Shown: positions 15,257 to 23,893 of the stretch, piece after piece
How positions within the stretch are numbered: the stretch's first letter is position 1
Layout of the letters: each line of letters opens with the position of its first letter
Assembly (NCBI RefSeq): GCF_010686705.1
Contig: NZ_JAAGWY010000002.1
Span: forward strand, 1,080,197-1,144,196
Reading direction: 5' to 3'
DNA length: 64,000 bases
DNA from: Leifsonia tongyongensis
GTDB taxonomy: Bacteria > Actinomycetota > Actinomycetes > Actinomycetales > Microbacteriaceae
Position numbers and translations under genes: made by a program
The notes under the pieces: model-generated
Told to the model about the DNA's origin: nothing
The model's database searches: none
The model's input: the letters and a program-made list of their open reading frames with translations, nothing else

Positions 15257-15649
15257 ATGGACTTTTGGAACAACTTCTGGAACATCATCTGGATCTTCTT
15301 CTGGAGCTTCGCGTTCGTCGCGTACCTGTTCGCGCTGTTCGCGATCATCGGCGACCTGTTCCGCGACCACAAGCTGAACGGCTGGTGGAAAGCCCTCTGG
15401 ATCATCTTCCTGGTCTTCGTTCCCTTCCTGACCGCGCTGATCTACCTGATCGCGCGTGGTTCCGGGATGGCCGAACGCAGCCAGCGGGAGGCGCGCCAGG
15501 TGCAGGCGGCGACGGACACCTACATCCAGCAGGTGGCCGGCTCCCCCTCCAGCCCGGCTGACGAGATCGCGAAGGCGAAGGCGCTTCTCGACTCCGGTAC
15601 GATCACCCAGGCCGAATTCGATCACATCAAGTCACGCGCTCTGTCCTGA
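15257..15649 (+). CDS. PLDc_N/SHOCT-domain small membrane protein
   Basis: Protein of 130 residues. A very aromatic N-terminus (MDFWNNFWNIIWIFFWSF) runs into two membrane helices of the PLDc_N type, then a polar linker and a C-terminal SHOCT motif (DEIAKAKALLDSGTITQAEF). SHOCT segments are short oligomerisation modules common at protein C-termini in actinobacteria. The ATG at 15257 follows AGAAAGGGG. No enzymatic motif is present; role unknown. It converges on the UPF0182 gene, with a strong hairpin between them. Confidence 0.83.
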   Translation: MDFWNNFWNIIWIFFWSFAFVAYLFALFAIIGDLFRDHKLNGWWKALWIIFLVFVPFLTALIYLIARGSGMAERSQREARQVQAATDTYIQQVAGSPSSPADEIAKAKALLDSGTITQAEFDHIKSRALS

Positions 15650-15669
15650 GCGAACGCACCACACGTCAC

Positions 15670-15708
15670 GGAAGGGCCGCGGGATCGAGTCGATCCCGCG
15701 GCCCTTCC
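15670..15708. terminator. Bidirectional terminator hairpin
   Basis: Perfect 17-bp stem (starting GGAAGGGCCGCGGGATC) with a 5-base loop, located between two convergent genes. The A-rich start and T-rich end of the stem let it serve both strands. There is no long U tract, as is frequent in high-GC genomes. Confidence 0.75.
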
Positions 15709-15737
15709 GCGTGCTCGACCGCTTGTGTTGGCGGGCG

Positions 15738-18680
15738 CTACTTCGACGGGCTCGGGGTCGGGGTGGGGGTCGGTGCCGGCTTCGGAGTCGTCGCCTGGGC
15801 CTCGGCGGCGAGCGCCTGCGCGACCGCCTTCTTGAGGTTCGCGTCCGCGATGCCGTATGCGGCCCAGTTTCCGGCTTTCAGCGCTGCGTCGCGGTCGAGG
15901 ATCGCCTGGCGGGCATCCACCAGCGCCGCTTCAAGGGCCGGGTTGGAACCGGTTCCCGCGGTCGGCGGTGTCGTCGTACCCGAGCTGCCTCCGCCGCCGC
16001 CGGCAGCGTTGTCGCCTGCCGTCGCACCCGAATTGCCGCCGAAGAGAACGTCGAGCGCGCCGTCGAGGGTGTCCTGGAAGGCGATCTTGTCTCCGAAGGC
16101 GACAAGCACCTTCTGAAGCAGCGGGTAGCTCGTCTCACCGGTCGACTTGACGTAGACGGGCTGCACGTAGAGGAGGCCTCCGCCCACCGGGAGCGTCAGG
16201 AGGTTGCCGCTGATCACATCCGTCTTTCCCTGCCGCAGCAGGTTCAGCTGTTGCGAGACCCCCGGATCGGAGTTGAAGTTGTTCTGGACCTGGCCCGGCC
16301 CTGGCACCGTGTCGCTGGATGGCAGGGTGAGGAGCCGTAGTTTGCCGTACCCGGAGGCCTTCTGCCCCTTGGTGTCCCCGGCATCCGCATCCACCGCAAG
16401 GTAGCCCTTCAGCACCGAACGACTCGACTCCGTCGTCGCCAGCGGAACGAAGGTGGAATAGAGGGAGAACGTCGGCGCGGTCTGGCCCGGCATCTGCATG
16501 GTGAGGTAGTACGGCGGCTGGAGCGTCGGGTTGCTCGCCGGCGACACGGGGTCGTTCGGCGTCGTCCACGCATCGTCACGCGAGTAGAAGGAGCCGGCAT
16601 CGGTCACGTGGTACTGGCCGAGCACCGAACGCTGCACCTTGAAAAGGTCGGCGGGGTACCGCACGTGGCTGATCAGGTCGGAGCTCATATCGCTCATCGG
16701 CTTGACGGTCGCGGGGAAGATCTTCTCCCACGTCTTCAGGATCGGGTCGCTCGCGTCCCAGGCGTACAGGGTGACCTTGCCGTCGTACGCGTCGACTGTC
16801 GCCTTCACCGAGTTGCGGATGTAGTTGATGTTGTCGAACGGGTAGGCCGGCTTGGGGGTCTCGGTGTCCGCGATCGCGTCGCTCAGGCTTCCCACGTGCG
16901 AGTAGGGGTACTGGTCGCTTGTGGTGTAGCCGTCGATGACCCACTTGACGCGGCCGTCGACCACGGTCGGATACGCCTGGGAGTCGAGCGTCAGGTAGGG
17001 CGCGACCTTCTGCACCCGGGTGATCGGGTCCCGGTCGTACAGGATCTGCGAATCGCTGTTCACGGCATCGGAGAGGACGATCTGCTCGTCCTGGAATTTG
17101 AGCGCGTAGATCAGCCGCTTGAAGATGTTGTCGAGCTTCGGTCCGCCGTTGCCCGCGAACGTCGTGTAGGTCTGCTGCGCGTTGTCCGCACCGCCGGGGT
17201 AGTCGAGTTCGACCGACTTCTGGTTGGTCGGCCCTCCCACGATCGAGTATTTCGGCGACTGCTGGCCGAAGTAGATGCGCGGCTCGTAGGTGCCGAGGGA
17301 GCCGGTGGTCGGGATGCCCGACTCGAGGAACACGGGCTGGCCGTCGGTCGACCGCTGGTTTCCGTACGCCGCGACCACTCCGTAGCCGTGCGTGTAGACG
17401 ATGGTGTCGTTGTACCAGTTCTGCGCAGAACCCAGACCGGACTGCTGGAGCTCGCGGACGGCGACGACGGCGTCCTGCTCCTTGCCGCCGATCGTGTACC
17501 GGTCGACCGCGAGGTTGTCGGGGAAGGCGTAGTACTGGCGGAACTGCTCGAGCTGCCGGAAGGAGGGGCTGACCTGGGCAGGGTCGATGATGCGGATCTG
17601 CGCCGTCGTCTGGGCGTCTTCGCGCAGCTGTCCCTGCTCGGCCGTCGTCTTGGCGTTGTACGGGATCACGTCGACGTTCGAGAGCCCATAGGCGTCGCGG
17701 GTGCTGTTGATGCTGCGCTGGATGTACGACGTCTCCAGCGTCTTCTGGCTCGGGTCGACCTGGAACCGCTGGACGATCCACGGATAGATCGCCCCGACCA
17801 CGAGGGCCGCGATGATGAGCAGGGCGGTGCCGACGAGCGGGAACCGCCATCGTCCGATGAAAGCCGTGACCACGAAGAGTGCCGCGACGAAGACCGCGAT
17901 CCCAGCGAGGATGGCGCGACCGGGGATCGTGGCGTTGACATCGGTGTAGGCCGCACCGTTGATCATGTCGTTGACATTCGAGTCGGTGACGGTCGCGTAG
18001 CGGTCGAGCCAGATGCTCACGCCCTGCAGGAGCAGGTAGAGCGCCGCGATGACGGCGATCTGGATGCGCGCCGCCTTCGAGATGCGCACCTCGCGTCCGC
18101 TGATGCGGATCGACCCGTACAGGTAGCAGGTCGCCAGTGTCGCGAACAGCGAGATGATCACTACGGCCGACGCGAAGCCGACAAGACCGCGATAGAACGG
18201 CAGGTCGAACAGATAGAACGAGATGTCGAGATGGAATTGCGGGTCGGTCTTGCCCGACGACGTGCTGTTGACCCACATCAGGGCCGTCTGCCAGCGGCTG
18301 CCTGTGGAGACCCCGGCGAAGATACCGAAGATCACAGGGATGCCGTACATGGCCAGGCGCCGTAGCGGCTCGATCACCTGCTGGTACCGGTCGAGCTGGG
18401 TGTTCAGCTTGGCGTAGACCGGTCGGAGACGATAGGCGAGCTGGATCGAGAGCCAGAGCGGCACGGCCATTCCGAGGAAGCCGATGAAGAAGAGGAGGCC
18501 GGCGGCGAGCCACTGCGTCGTCAGGACGTTCAGGTAGCCGACCTGCTGGTACCAGAGGACGTCGGCGTAGAGGCCGGCGAACACGAAGAACGCGATGACG
18601 AGGGCTACGACCACGCCGAGCGTGATCCAGATCGCTGCCCGGCGACGACCGGCTGGTCGCCCTGCTGCTGTTGAACTCAC
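15738..18680 (-). CDS. UPF0182 family large membrane protein
   Basis: Protein of 980 residues, typical for this actinobacterial and cyanobacterial family. The N-terminal third has seven membrane helices (first: AAIWITLGVVVALVIAFFVF). A large extracytoplasmic domain follows, with many aromatic and Asp/Asn-rich stretches, then a Gly/Ser-rich linker, a helical segment and a Thr/Pro-rich tail. Function unknown; it is conserved next to the PDZ/Lon-like protease upstream, as in Mycobacterium (Rv3193c-Rv3194c). The GTG at 18680 has an AGAGGG site 7 bases away. Confidence 0.92.
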   Translation of the reverse strand: MSSTAAGRPAGRRRAAIWITLGVVVALVIAFFVFAGLYADVLWYQQVGYLNVLTTQWLAAGLLFFIGFLGMAVPLWLSIQLAYRLRPVYAKLNTQLDRYQQVIEPLRRLAMYGIPVIFGIFAGVSTGSRWQTALMWVNSTSSGKTDPQFHLDISFYLFDLPFYRGLVGFASAVVIISLFATLATCYLYGSIRISGREVRISKAARIQIAVIAALYLLLQGVSIWLDRYATVTDSNVNDMINGAAYTDVNATIPGRAILAGIAVFVAALFVVTAFIGRWRFPLVGTALLIIAALVVGAIYPWIVQRFQVDPSQKTLETSYIQRSINSTRDAYGLSNVDVIPYNAKTTAEQGQLREDAQTTAQIRIIDPAQVSPSFRQLEQFRQYYAFPDNLAVDRYTIGGKEQDAVVAVRELQQSGLGSAQNWYNDTIVYTHGYGVVAAYGNQRSTDGQPVFLESGIPTTGSLGTYEPRIYFGQQSPKYSIVGGPTNQKSVELDYPGGADNAQQTYTTFAGNGGPKLDNIFKRLIYALKFQDEQIVLSDAVNSDSQILYDRDPITRVQKVAPYLTLDSQAYPTVVDGRVKWVIDGYTTSDQYPYSHVGSLSDAIADTETPKPAYPFDNINYIRNSVKATVDAYDGKVTLYAWDASDPILKTWEKIFPATVKPMSDMSSDLISHVRYPADLFKVQRSVLGQYHVTDAGSFYSRDDAWTTPNDPVSPASNPTLQPPYYLTMQMPGQTAPTFSLYSTFVPLATTESSRSVLKGYLAVDADAGDTKGQKASGYGKLRLLTLPSSDTVPGPGQVQNNFNSDPGVSQQLNLLRQGKTDVISGNLLTLPVGGGLLYVQPVYVKSTGETSYPLLQKVLVAFGDKIAFQDTLDGALDVLFGGNSGATAGDNAAGGGGGSSGTTTPPTAGTGSNPALEAALVDARQAILDRDAALKAGNWAAYGIADANLKKAVAQALAAEAQATTPKPAPTPTPTPSPSK

Positions 18681-18748
18681 GTTCGGCCCTCTTGCTCTGC
18701 GTTGAAAGGTCAGAAACCCATCCTAGGCGCGGGACGCTTGGAGAAAGC

Positions 18749-19888
18749 TCAGGACGCCGGGCACCTCGGGAAGGCCGCCGTGCTCGAGTGCGAGCTGAGC
18801 GCCTTCATCACGGCGAGCGAGTCGTCGAGCTTCTTGACCGCGAACACGGTGAGCCCCGGCGGGATGTGGCCGGTCACCTCGTCGCAGTTCACCTGCGGTG
18901 CGAGGAACCACGTGTTGCCGGCGCCCTTGGCCGCGTACATCTTCTGGCGGATTCCGCCGATGGCGCCGATGTTGCCTTCGTTGTCGATCGTCCCGGTCCC
19001 GGCGACCCGCTGACCGCCGTTGAGCTTGCCCGGCGTGAGCTTGTCGATGATGCCCAGCGCGAACATCTGACCCGCGCTCGGGCCGCCGACGTTGTTCAAC
19101 TGGATCATCACGTCGAACGGGAAGGAGTAGTGCATCCCCGCCCCGATCCCGACGATGACGGCCGGCCCGCTCTTCTCGGGCGTGATCTGCACGGTGCTCG
19201 GCTTGCCGTCGCGGATGATGCCGATCGTCGCCGGCTTTCCGGCGCCGTTCTTCTTGAGGAGGTCCCTCAGGGTCTGCACTCCGGGTACGTGGACTCCGTT
19301 GACCGTGATGATCTCGTCACCGACCTTGAGCACGCCATCGGCAGGCGAGCCCATGATGATCTGTTTGACCACGACCTCCTGCGGATACGTGTAGCCGAGC
19401 TCGTTCAGGGCGGCCGCGATCGCATCCTGCTGGGAGTCGACCATGAGCTGGGCGTTCTCCTTGTTGCTCTGCTCGGTCGTGACCCCGGGCGGGAAGACGG
19501 AGTCGACCGGCAGGACCGCCTTGCTCGGTGTGAACCAGGCGGAGGCGACTTCGATCCAGCTCGGCAGGGAGTCGGGGTTGCCCACGACCGACACGGTGAG
19601 CAGGTCGAGTGAGCCTGCGGTCGGGTACGTGGTCTTGCTGGGGATCGTGATGAGGAGCTTGGCATCCTTCGACGGAGTGCTGCCGACGGGCTGGTCGGTG
19701 CCGAGGGTGTTGAACACCGGGCCGGGCTGCTCGATCACGTACGGCGCAGGGACGAGCGCCAGGACGAGGGTCAGGATGAATGCCGCACCGACGAACGACC
19801 ACCCGACGATAACGCTGCGCTTCGGCCGGATGCGCTCCGGCGGAGTGCTGGGAGCAGGCTGCAGATCGTCGTCTGTGAAGAGTGCCAC
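18749..19888 (-). CDS. YlbL-type PDZ/Lon-like membrane serine protease
   Basis: Protein of 379 residues: one N-terminal membrane helix (VGWSFVGAAFILTLVLALV), a beta-rich extracytoplasmic region, a PDZ domain (PADGVLKVGDEIITVNG), and a C-terminal Lon (S16) protease domain with the catalytic Ser in GGPSAGQMFALGIID and Lys in GGIRQKMYAA. The Ser-Lys dyad is intact and there is no ATPase domain, as in YlbL. The true start is the GTG at 19888 with an AGGAAGG site; a longer open frame to 21403 is antisense to the DUF2342 gene. A TAGGCT at 19935-19940 may be its -10 box. Confidence 0.9.
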   Translation of the reverse strand: MALFTDDDLQPAPSTPPERIRPKRSVIVGWSFVGAAFILTLVLALVPAPYVIEQPGPVFNTLGTDQPVGSTPSKDAKLLITIPSKTTYPTAGSLDLLTVSVVGNPDSLPSWIEVASAWFTPSKAVLPVDSVFPPGVTTEQSNKENAQLMVDSQQDAIAAALNELGYTYPQEVVVKQIIMGSPADGVLKVGDEIITVNGVHVPGVQTLRDLLKKNGAGKPATIGIIRDGKPSTVQITPEKSGPAVIVGIGAGMHYSFPFDVMIQLNNVGGPSAGQMFALGIIDKLTPGKLNGGQRVAGTGTIDNEGNIGAIGGIRQKMYAAKGAGNTWFLAPQVNCDEVTGHIPPGLTVFAVKKLDDSLAVMKALSSHSSTAAFPRCPAS

Positions 19889-20023
19889 GCATGTGCCTTC
19901 CTGATGTTCGCGACGGGCGGACACCCAACCCCTGAGCCTAGGCCAATTCCCATCCTGCTTCGCAGAATCACGGGCTAGCGTAGATTCTGCGCCTGAAAGG
20001 TTGCCAATACGAAAGGCGAGACG

Positions 20024-21367
20024 ATGGCCGATGATCCGAACAAGGACCAGGACGACGAATTCCGCGACATGCTGCGTGAATTCCTGTCCGGCAATTCGTC
20101 GATCGACCCGAGCCAGCTCGCCGGCGCTGCGGGGCTTCCGAACGATCCGGCGAGCATCGCCCAGTTGCTCGGCCAGCTCCAGAACGCCATCCGGAGCAAT
20201 GGAGACGGGATCAACTGGGACCTTGCGCTCGAGCAGGCCAGGACCCTCGCGGGCGCCGACGCGCGTCCGACGGAGCCGGCCGAACGGGCCGCTCTCGAGC
20301 AGGCCTTCCACGTCGCCGCCCTCTGGCTCGACGGCGTGACCAGCGTCGCCGAGCTGACGACACAGCCGCAGCTGATCGGGCGCGTCGAATGGGCACGCCA
20401 GACCATGCCGATCTGGACCCAGCTCGCCGAGCCCGTCGCGCTCAGCATCTCGGATGCGCTCACCCAGGTGCTCAAGGAGCAGGCCCCGGAAGAGATGCAG
20501 GGGATGCTCGCGAACGCCGGACAGATCATGCGCTCGATCGGAGGCGCGCTCTTCGCCATGCAGCTGGGCCAGGTCGTCGGCCAGCTCGCGAAGGAGGTCG
20601 TGTCGGGCGGCGATATCGGGATCCCGCTGCTCGAGGACGGCCATGCCGCCCTCCTCCCCCAGAACGTCGCGGAGTTCGGCGAGGGACTCGACATCCCCGA
20701 CGACCAGGTGCAGCTCTACCTGGCGGTGCGCGAGCTCGCCCATGCCCGGCTGTTCCGCCACGCGAAATGGCTTCGCCTCCAGCTGATCACCTCCATCACC
20801 GAGTTCGCCAAGGGCATCACCATCGACACGGACCGCCTCGAGGAACTCGCCGAGAGTTTCGACCCGTCGAACCCGGAGGAGCTCCGGGAGGCGATGGTGA
20901 GCGGCGCGCTGATCCCGCCGAAGACCGAGGCCCAACAGGCGGCGCTCGCCCGGCTGGAAACCGTGCTCGCCCTCGTCGAAGGCTGGGTGGACGTCGTCAC
21001 CGCCGAGGCGACGAAGCTCCTCCCGAAGGCCGACGCCATCGCGGAGACGGTCCGCCGCCGCCGCGCTTCCGGCGGACCGGCCGAATCGGCGTTCGCGACC
21101 CTCGTCGGACTGGAACTGCGGCCACGCCGGCTTCGCGAGGCCGCAGCGATGTGGAGAGCGGTGAGTGAGGCGGTCGGCGCAGACGGACGCGACCGGCTCT
21201 GGTCGCATCCCGACCTGATGCCCACAGGAGCCGACCTCGACGACCCGTCGGCGCTGGTCGCGCGACTCACTGCTGAGGCGAGTGGCGAAGAGCCCGAGTA
21301 CGACGCCGTCGACCAGGCGCTCGAAGACCTCCTTCGCGGCGACACGGAGCGTCCGACGGAGGAGTAG
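20024..21367 (+). CDS. DUF2342 zinc-dependent metalloprotease-like protein
   Basis: Protein of 447 residues matching the actinobacterial DUF2342/TIGR03624 family (Rv3195 in M. tuberculosis). The central helix RELAHARLFRHAKWL carries the family's H-x-R-L-F-x-x-H arrangement thought to bind zinc, with a later Glu-rich region. No signal peptide or membrane helix, so cytoplasmic. The ATG at 20024 follows GAAAGGCGAG; TAGATT at 19981-19986 is a plausible -10. Divergent from ylbL with 135 bases between starts. Peptidase activity is a family prediction and the substrate is unknown. Confidence 0.87.
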   Translation: MADDPNKDQDDEFRDMLREFLSGNSSIDPSQLAGAAGLPNDPASIAQLLGQLQNAIRSNGDGINWDLALEQARTLAGADARPTEPAERAALEQAFHVAALWLDGVTSVAELTTQPQLIGRVEWARQTMPIWTQLAEPVALSISDALTQVLKEQAPEEMQGMLANAGQIMRSIGGALFAMQLGQVVGQLAKEVVSGGDIGIPLLEDGHAALLPQNVAEFGEGLDIPDDQVQLYLAVRELAHARLFRHAKWLRLQLITSITEFAKGITIDTDRLEELAESFDPSNPEELREAMVSGALIPPKTEAQQAALARLETVLALVEGWVDVVTAEATKLLPKADAIAETVRRRRASGGPAESAFATLVGLELRPRRLREAAAMWRAVSEAVGADGRDRLWSHPDLMPTGADLDDPSALVARLTAEASGEEPEYDAVDQALEDLLRGDTERPTEE

Positions 21368-21426
21368 GGGTAAGAAATTGTGGAGAGATTCTGCGGCGGT
21401 CACCCCGTGCGCGGAATGATGCAGGG

Positions 21427-22263
21427 GTGATCTTCCAGCTCGATCCTCGTATCCCCCGCGTGTGGCGCACTCCGACAGACCTGCAGTTCGGCGTCGACCA
21501 GCGCCTGCTGGTTCTTCGCAATGTGACCGACGCTGAAGAGCGGCTCCTCTTCGACCTCGATAGCGGTGTCACCCGCGACGGACTCCAGGCGCTGGCGGAC
21601 ACCATGCGCGCACCCGTCGACATCGAATCGCTGCTCGCCCGGTTGAGGCCCGTCCTGCGTCCCCCGGCGCGGCCGTCAGGCCCGGTGCGCCCTCGTGTCG
21701 CCCTCGACGGCGGCGGTCCCACCGCACGCAGGATCGCGGGGATCCTCGGCAGCTGCGGGTACCCGGTGACGAGCGATATCGCCGACGTCGACCGGGTGGA
21801 CGCTGCCGTGATCGTCGCGCATTTCGCCGTGGTGCCCGAGCGACACGGTCGGTGGCTCCGCCGCGACATCCCCCACCTGTCCGTCGTCTTCGGCGACAGG
21901 AACGTTTCGATCGGGCCACTCGTCGAGCCGGGCAGAGGCCCGTGCCTCTCCTGCCGGGAGCTCCGGCGCATGGACGACGACCCCGCGTGGGCGGCGCTCG
22001 CGACGCAGCTGTCGGAAAAGACGTCCGCACTCGAGACGGAGCTGGTCAGCACCGCGGTCTCGGCCGTGGCATCGCGGATGATGCTGGCCAGGCTGATGCG
22101 CGGGTCGCGTCGGTTCGCCGCTTCGAGCATCCGCTACGACGGGGCGACGGGTGCTACGGACGTCGTCGAGGTGCGGAACCACGCGGAGTGCGGGTGCCGA
22201 GCTCTGCCAGGAACCGGGACGGCTGACGAGGGCCGCGCTGCTGGCCGCCTTCGGCCCAGCTGA
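21427..22263 (+). CDS. Ocin-ThiF/cyclodehydratase-like protein, orphan
   Basis: Protein of 278 residues related to the E1-like ThiF fold of bacteriocin cyclodehydratase partner proteins. A winged-helix-like N-terminal part is followed by a nucleotide-binding glycine loop (VALDGGGPTARRIAGILGSCG) and a four-cysteine zinc site, C173/C176 (GPCLSC) and C255/C257 (ECGC). No precursor peptide or YcaO gene is nearby, and the location matches Rv3196 of Mycobacterium, so it is probably a conserved housekeeping relative rather than a bacteriocin gene. The GTG start is the first usable one in frame. Its last 110 bases overlap the convergent helicase gene. Confidence 0.7.
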   Translation: MIFQLDPRIPRVWRTPTDLQFGVDQRLLVLRNVTDAEERLLFDLDSGVTRDGLQALADTMRAPVDIESLLARLRPVLRPPARPSGPVRPRVALDGGGPTARRIAGILGSCGYPVTSDIADVDRVDAAVIVAHFAVVPERHGRWLRRDIPHLSVVFGDRNVSIGPLVEPGRGPCLSCRELRRMDDDPAWAALATQLSEKTSALETELVSTAVSAVASRMMLARLMRGSRRFAASSIRYDGATGATDVVEVRNHAECGCRALPGTGTADEGRAAGRLRPS

Positions 22264-23893
22264 GGTGCAGGCGCCGTCGCGCCCGGGTGATCCCCACGTA
22301 CAGGAGGCGTCGTTCCTCGTCGACCTGCTCGAACGTTTTCGCGTAGCTGATCGGCACGAGTCCTTCGCTGAGCCCGATCAGGTAGACCGAATCCCACTCG
22401 AGGCCCTTCGCCGAGTGAAGGGTCGCCAGGGTCACCGCGGCGACGGTCGGCTCGTGCTGTCCCGCCTGGCGTTCCATCAGCTCGTCCGTGAAGCTGCGGA
22501 ACGACGTGCCCGCGGGTTGCTGGTCGACCAGTCCCATGATGGCGTTGAGCGACTCCCAGCGATCGCGGACGGCGCCACGCGCTTCGGGCGCATCCTGACT
22601 CCAACCGAGCGACCGGAGCACATCGCTCACCGATTTGAAGAGCGGTTCGCCCGTCACCGAGACGGAGGCCGCACGCAGGGACATCACCGCCTGCTTGACC
22701 TCGGGGAGGTCGAAGAAGCGCTTCGAGCCCCTGATCTGGTAGCTGACACCGACATCGGCAAGCGCAGCCTCGAGGGCTGCGGCCTGGACGTTGACCCGGT
22801 ACAGCACCGCGATGTCTTCGGGCCGGTCACCGGCCGCAATCTGCTGCGCGATCGCCTGCGCGACTCCACGCGCCTCAGCCAGGTCGGATGCGAACGCAAC
22901 GGGATCCGGCGTCGCCGGGTCGGCCCCCGGCCGCTCCGTGCGACCCGCCCCGTGTGCGGTAGCGGCGTGGAGGGTGAGCGCCCCCGGGCGTCCCCGCATG
23001 AGCCGGTTGGCCGCGTCGACCACGTCCGGTGTCGACCGGTAGTTCTGTTCAAGGCGCACGACCGTGGCGTCCTCGTAGCGTCGCTCGAAGTCGAGCAGGA
23101 AATCGCTTCGGGCGCCCGCGAACGAGTAGATCGTCTGGCTTGCGTCGCCGACGACGCACACGTCGCGTCGGCCACCGAGCCAGAGATCGAGAAGCTGCTG
23201 CTGCAGGGGTGAGACGTCCTGGTACTCGTCCACGACGAAGAAGCGGTACTGTTCGCGCACCTGCATGGCCACCGCGGGCTCGGTCTCGATCATCCCGGCA
23301 CAGGCGAGAAGGACATCTTCGAAGTCGAACTGGCGCCGCTCATCCTTGAGGTCTTCGTACGCCTGCTGGAGGAGTACCGCCTGATCGGCCGTCAGGGAGC
23401 CGGGAAGGGATCGCCCGGCGATGCGGTGCGCGTACTGGTCGATGCTGAGACCCGAGACCTTGCGCCATTCGATCTCTGCCGCGACGTCGCGCAGCATCGC
23501 CGTGTCGAGCTTGAGACGGAGGCGTTCTGCGGCGTGGCCGAGAACCCTGGCCTTGCCCTCGAGGATCGACGGAAGCTGGCCGCCGACCACCTGGGGCCAG
23601 AAGAAGTTGAGCTGGCTGAGGGCTGACGCGTGGAAGGTCCTCGCGGAGACGCCGCCGGCACCGAGTTGGCGCAGCCTGCCCCTGAGCTCGGAGGCGGCAC
23701 GGCTGGTGAACGTCAGTGCCATGACCCGGTTGGGCGTGTATGCGCCGGTCGCGACCCCGTAGGCGATCCGGTGGGTGATCGCGCGCGTCTTGCCCGTGCC
23801 CGCCCCCGCGAGGATGCAGACGGGGCCGAGCAGCGCCTCCGCGGCGACGCGCTGTTGGTCGTCGAGCCCCGCGAGCACGTGTTCGGGCGTCAT
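22154..23893 (-). CDS. UvrD2-like superfamily 1 DNA helicase
   Basis: ATP-dependent 3'-5' DNA helicase of 579 residues. Motifs visible: Walker A (LAGAGTGKT), motif II (VVDEYQDVSPLQ), motif III (VGDASQTIYSFAGA), motif IV (LEQNYRST), motif V/VI (TLHSAKGLEWDSVYLIGLSEG and YVGITRARRRLHLSW). It ends soon after motif VI with a short basic tail, whereas mycobacterial UvrD2 continues into an HRDC domain, so this version is shorter. The ATG at 23893 overlaps nudC by 4 bases (ATGA), making a nudC-uvrD2 operon as in Rv3199c-Rv3198c. Confidence 0.92.
   Translation of the reverse strand: MTPEHVLAGLDDQQRVAAEALLGPVCILAGAGTGKTRAITHRIAYGVATGAYTPNRVMALTFTSRAASELRGRLRQLGAGGVSARTFHASALSQLNFFWPQVVGGQLPSILEGKARVLGHAAERLRLKLDTAMLRDVAAEIEWRKVSGLSIDQYAHRIAGRSLPGSLTADQAVLLQQAYEDLKDERRQFDFEDVLLACAGMIETEPAVAMQVREQYRFFVVDEYQDVSPLQQQLLDLWLGGRRDVCVVGDASQTIYSFAGARSDFLLDFERRYEDATVVRLEQNYRSTPDVVDAANRLMRGRPGALTLHAATAHGAGRTERPGADPATPDPVAFASDLAEARGVAQAIAQQIAAGDRPEDIAVLYRVNVQAAALEAALADVGVSYQIRGSKRFFDLPEVKQAVMSLRAASVSVTGEPLFKSVSDVLRSLGWSQDAPEARGAVRDRWESLNAIMGLVDQQPAGTSFRSFTDELMERQAGQHEPTVAAVTLATLHSAKGLEWDSVYLIGLSEGLVPISYAKTFEQVDEERRLLYVGITRARRRLHLSWAEGGQQRGPRQPSRFLAELGTRTPRGSAPRRRP

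Noticed and set aside
16576-18513. 645-codon frame on the minus strand within the UPF0182 gene
   Set aside because: Shifted frame of the real gene on the same strand; Arg/Pro-rich translation and no start signal.
18749-21403. Apparent 884-residue fusion containing the YlbL-type protease
   Set aside because: The added 500 residues are antisense to the DUF2342 gene; the GTG at 19888 has a proper ribosome binding site and begins the real protein.
21427-22263. Bacteriocin (azole peptide) biosynthesis locus
   Set aside because: Only the ThiF-like gene is present; no YcaO, precursor peptide, dehydrogenase or export genes within the window.
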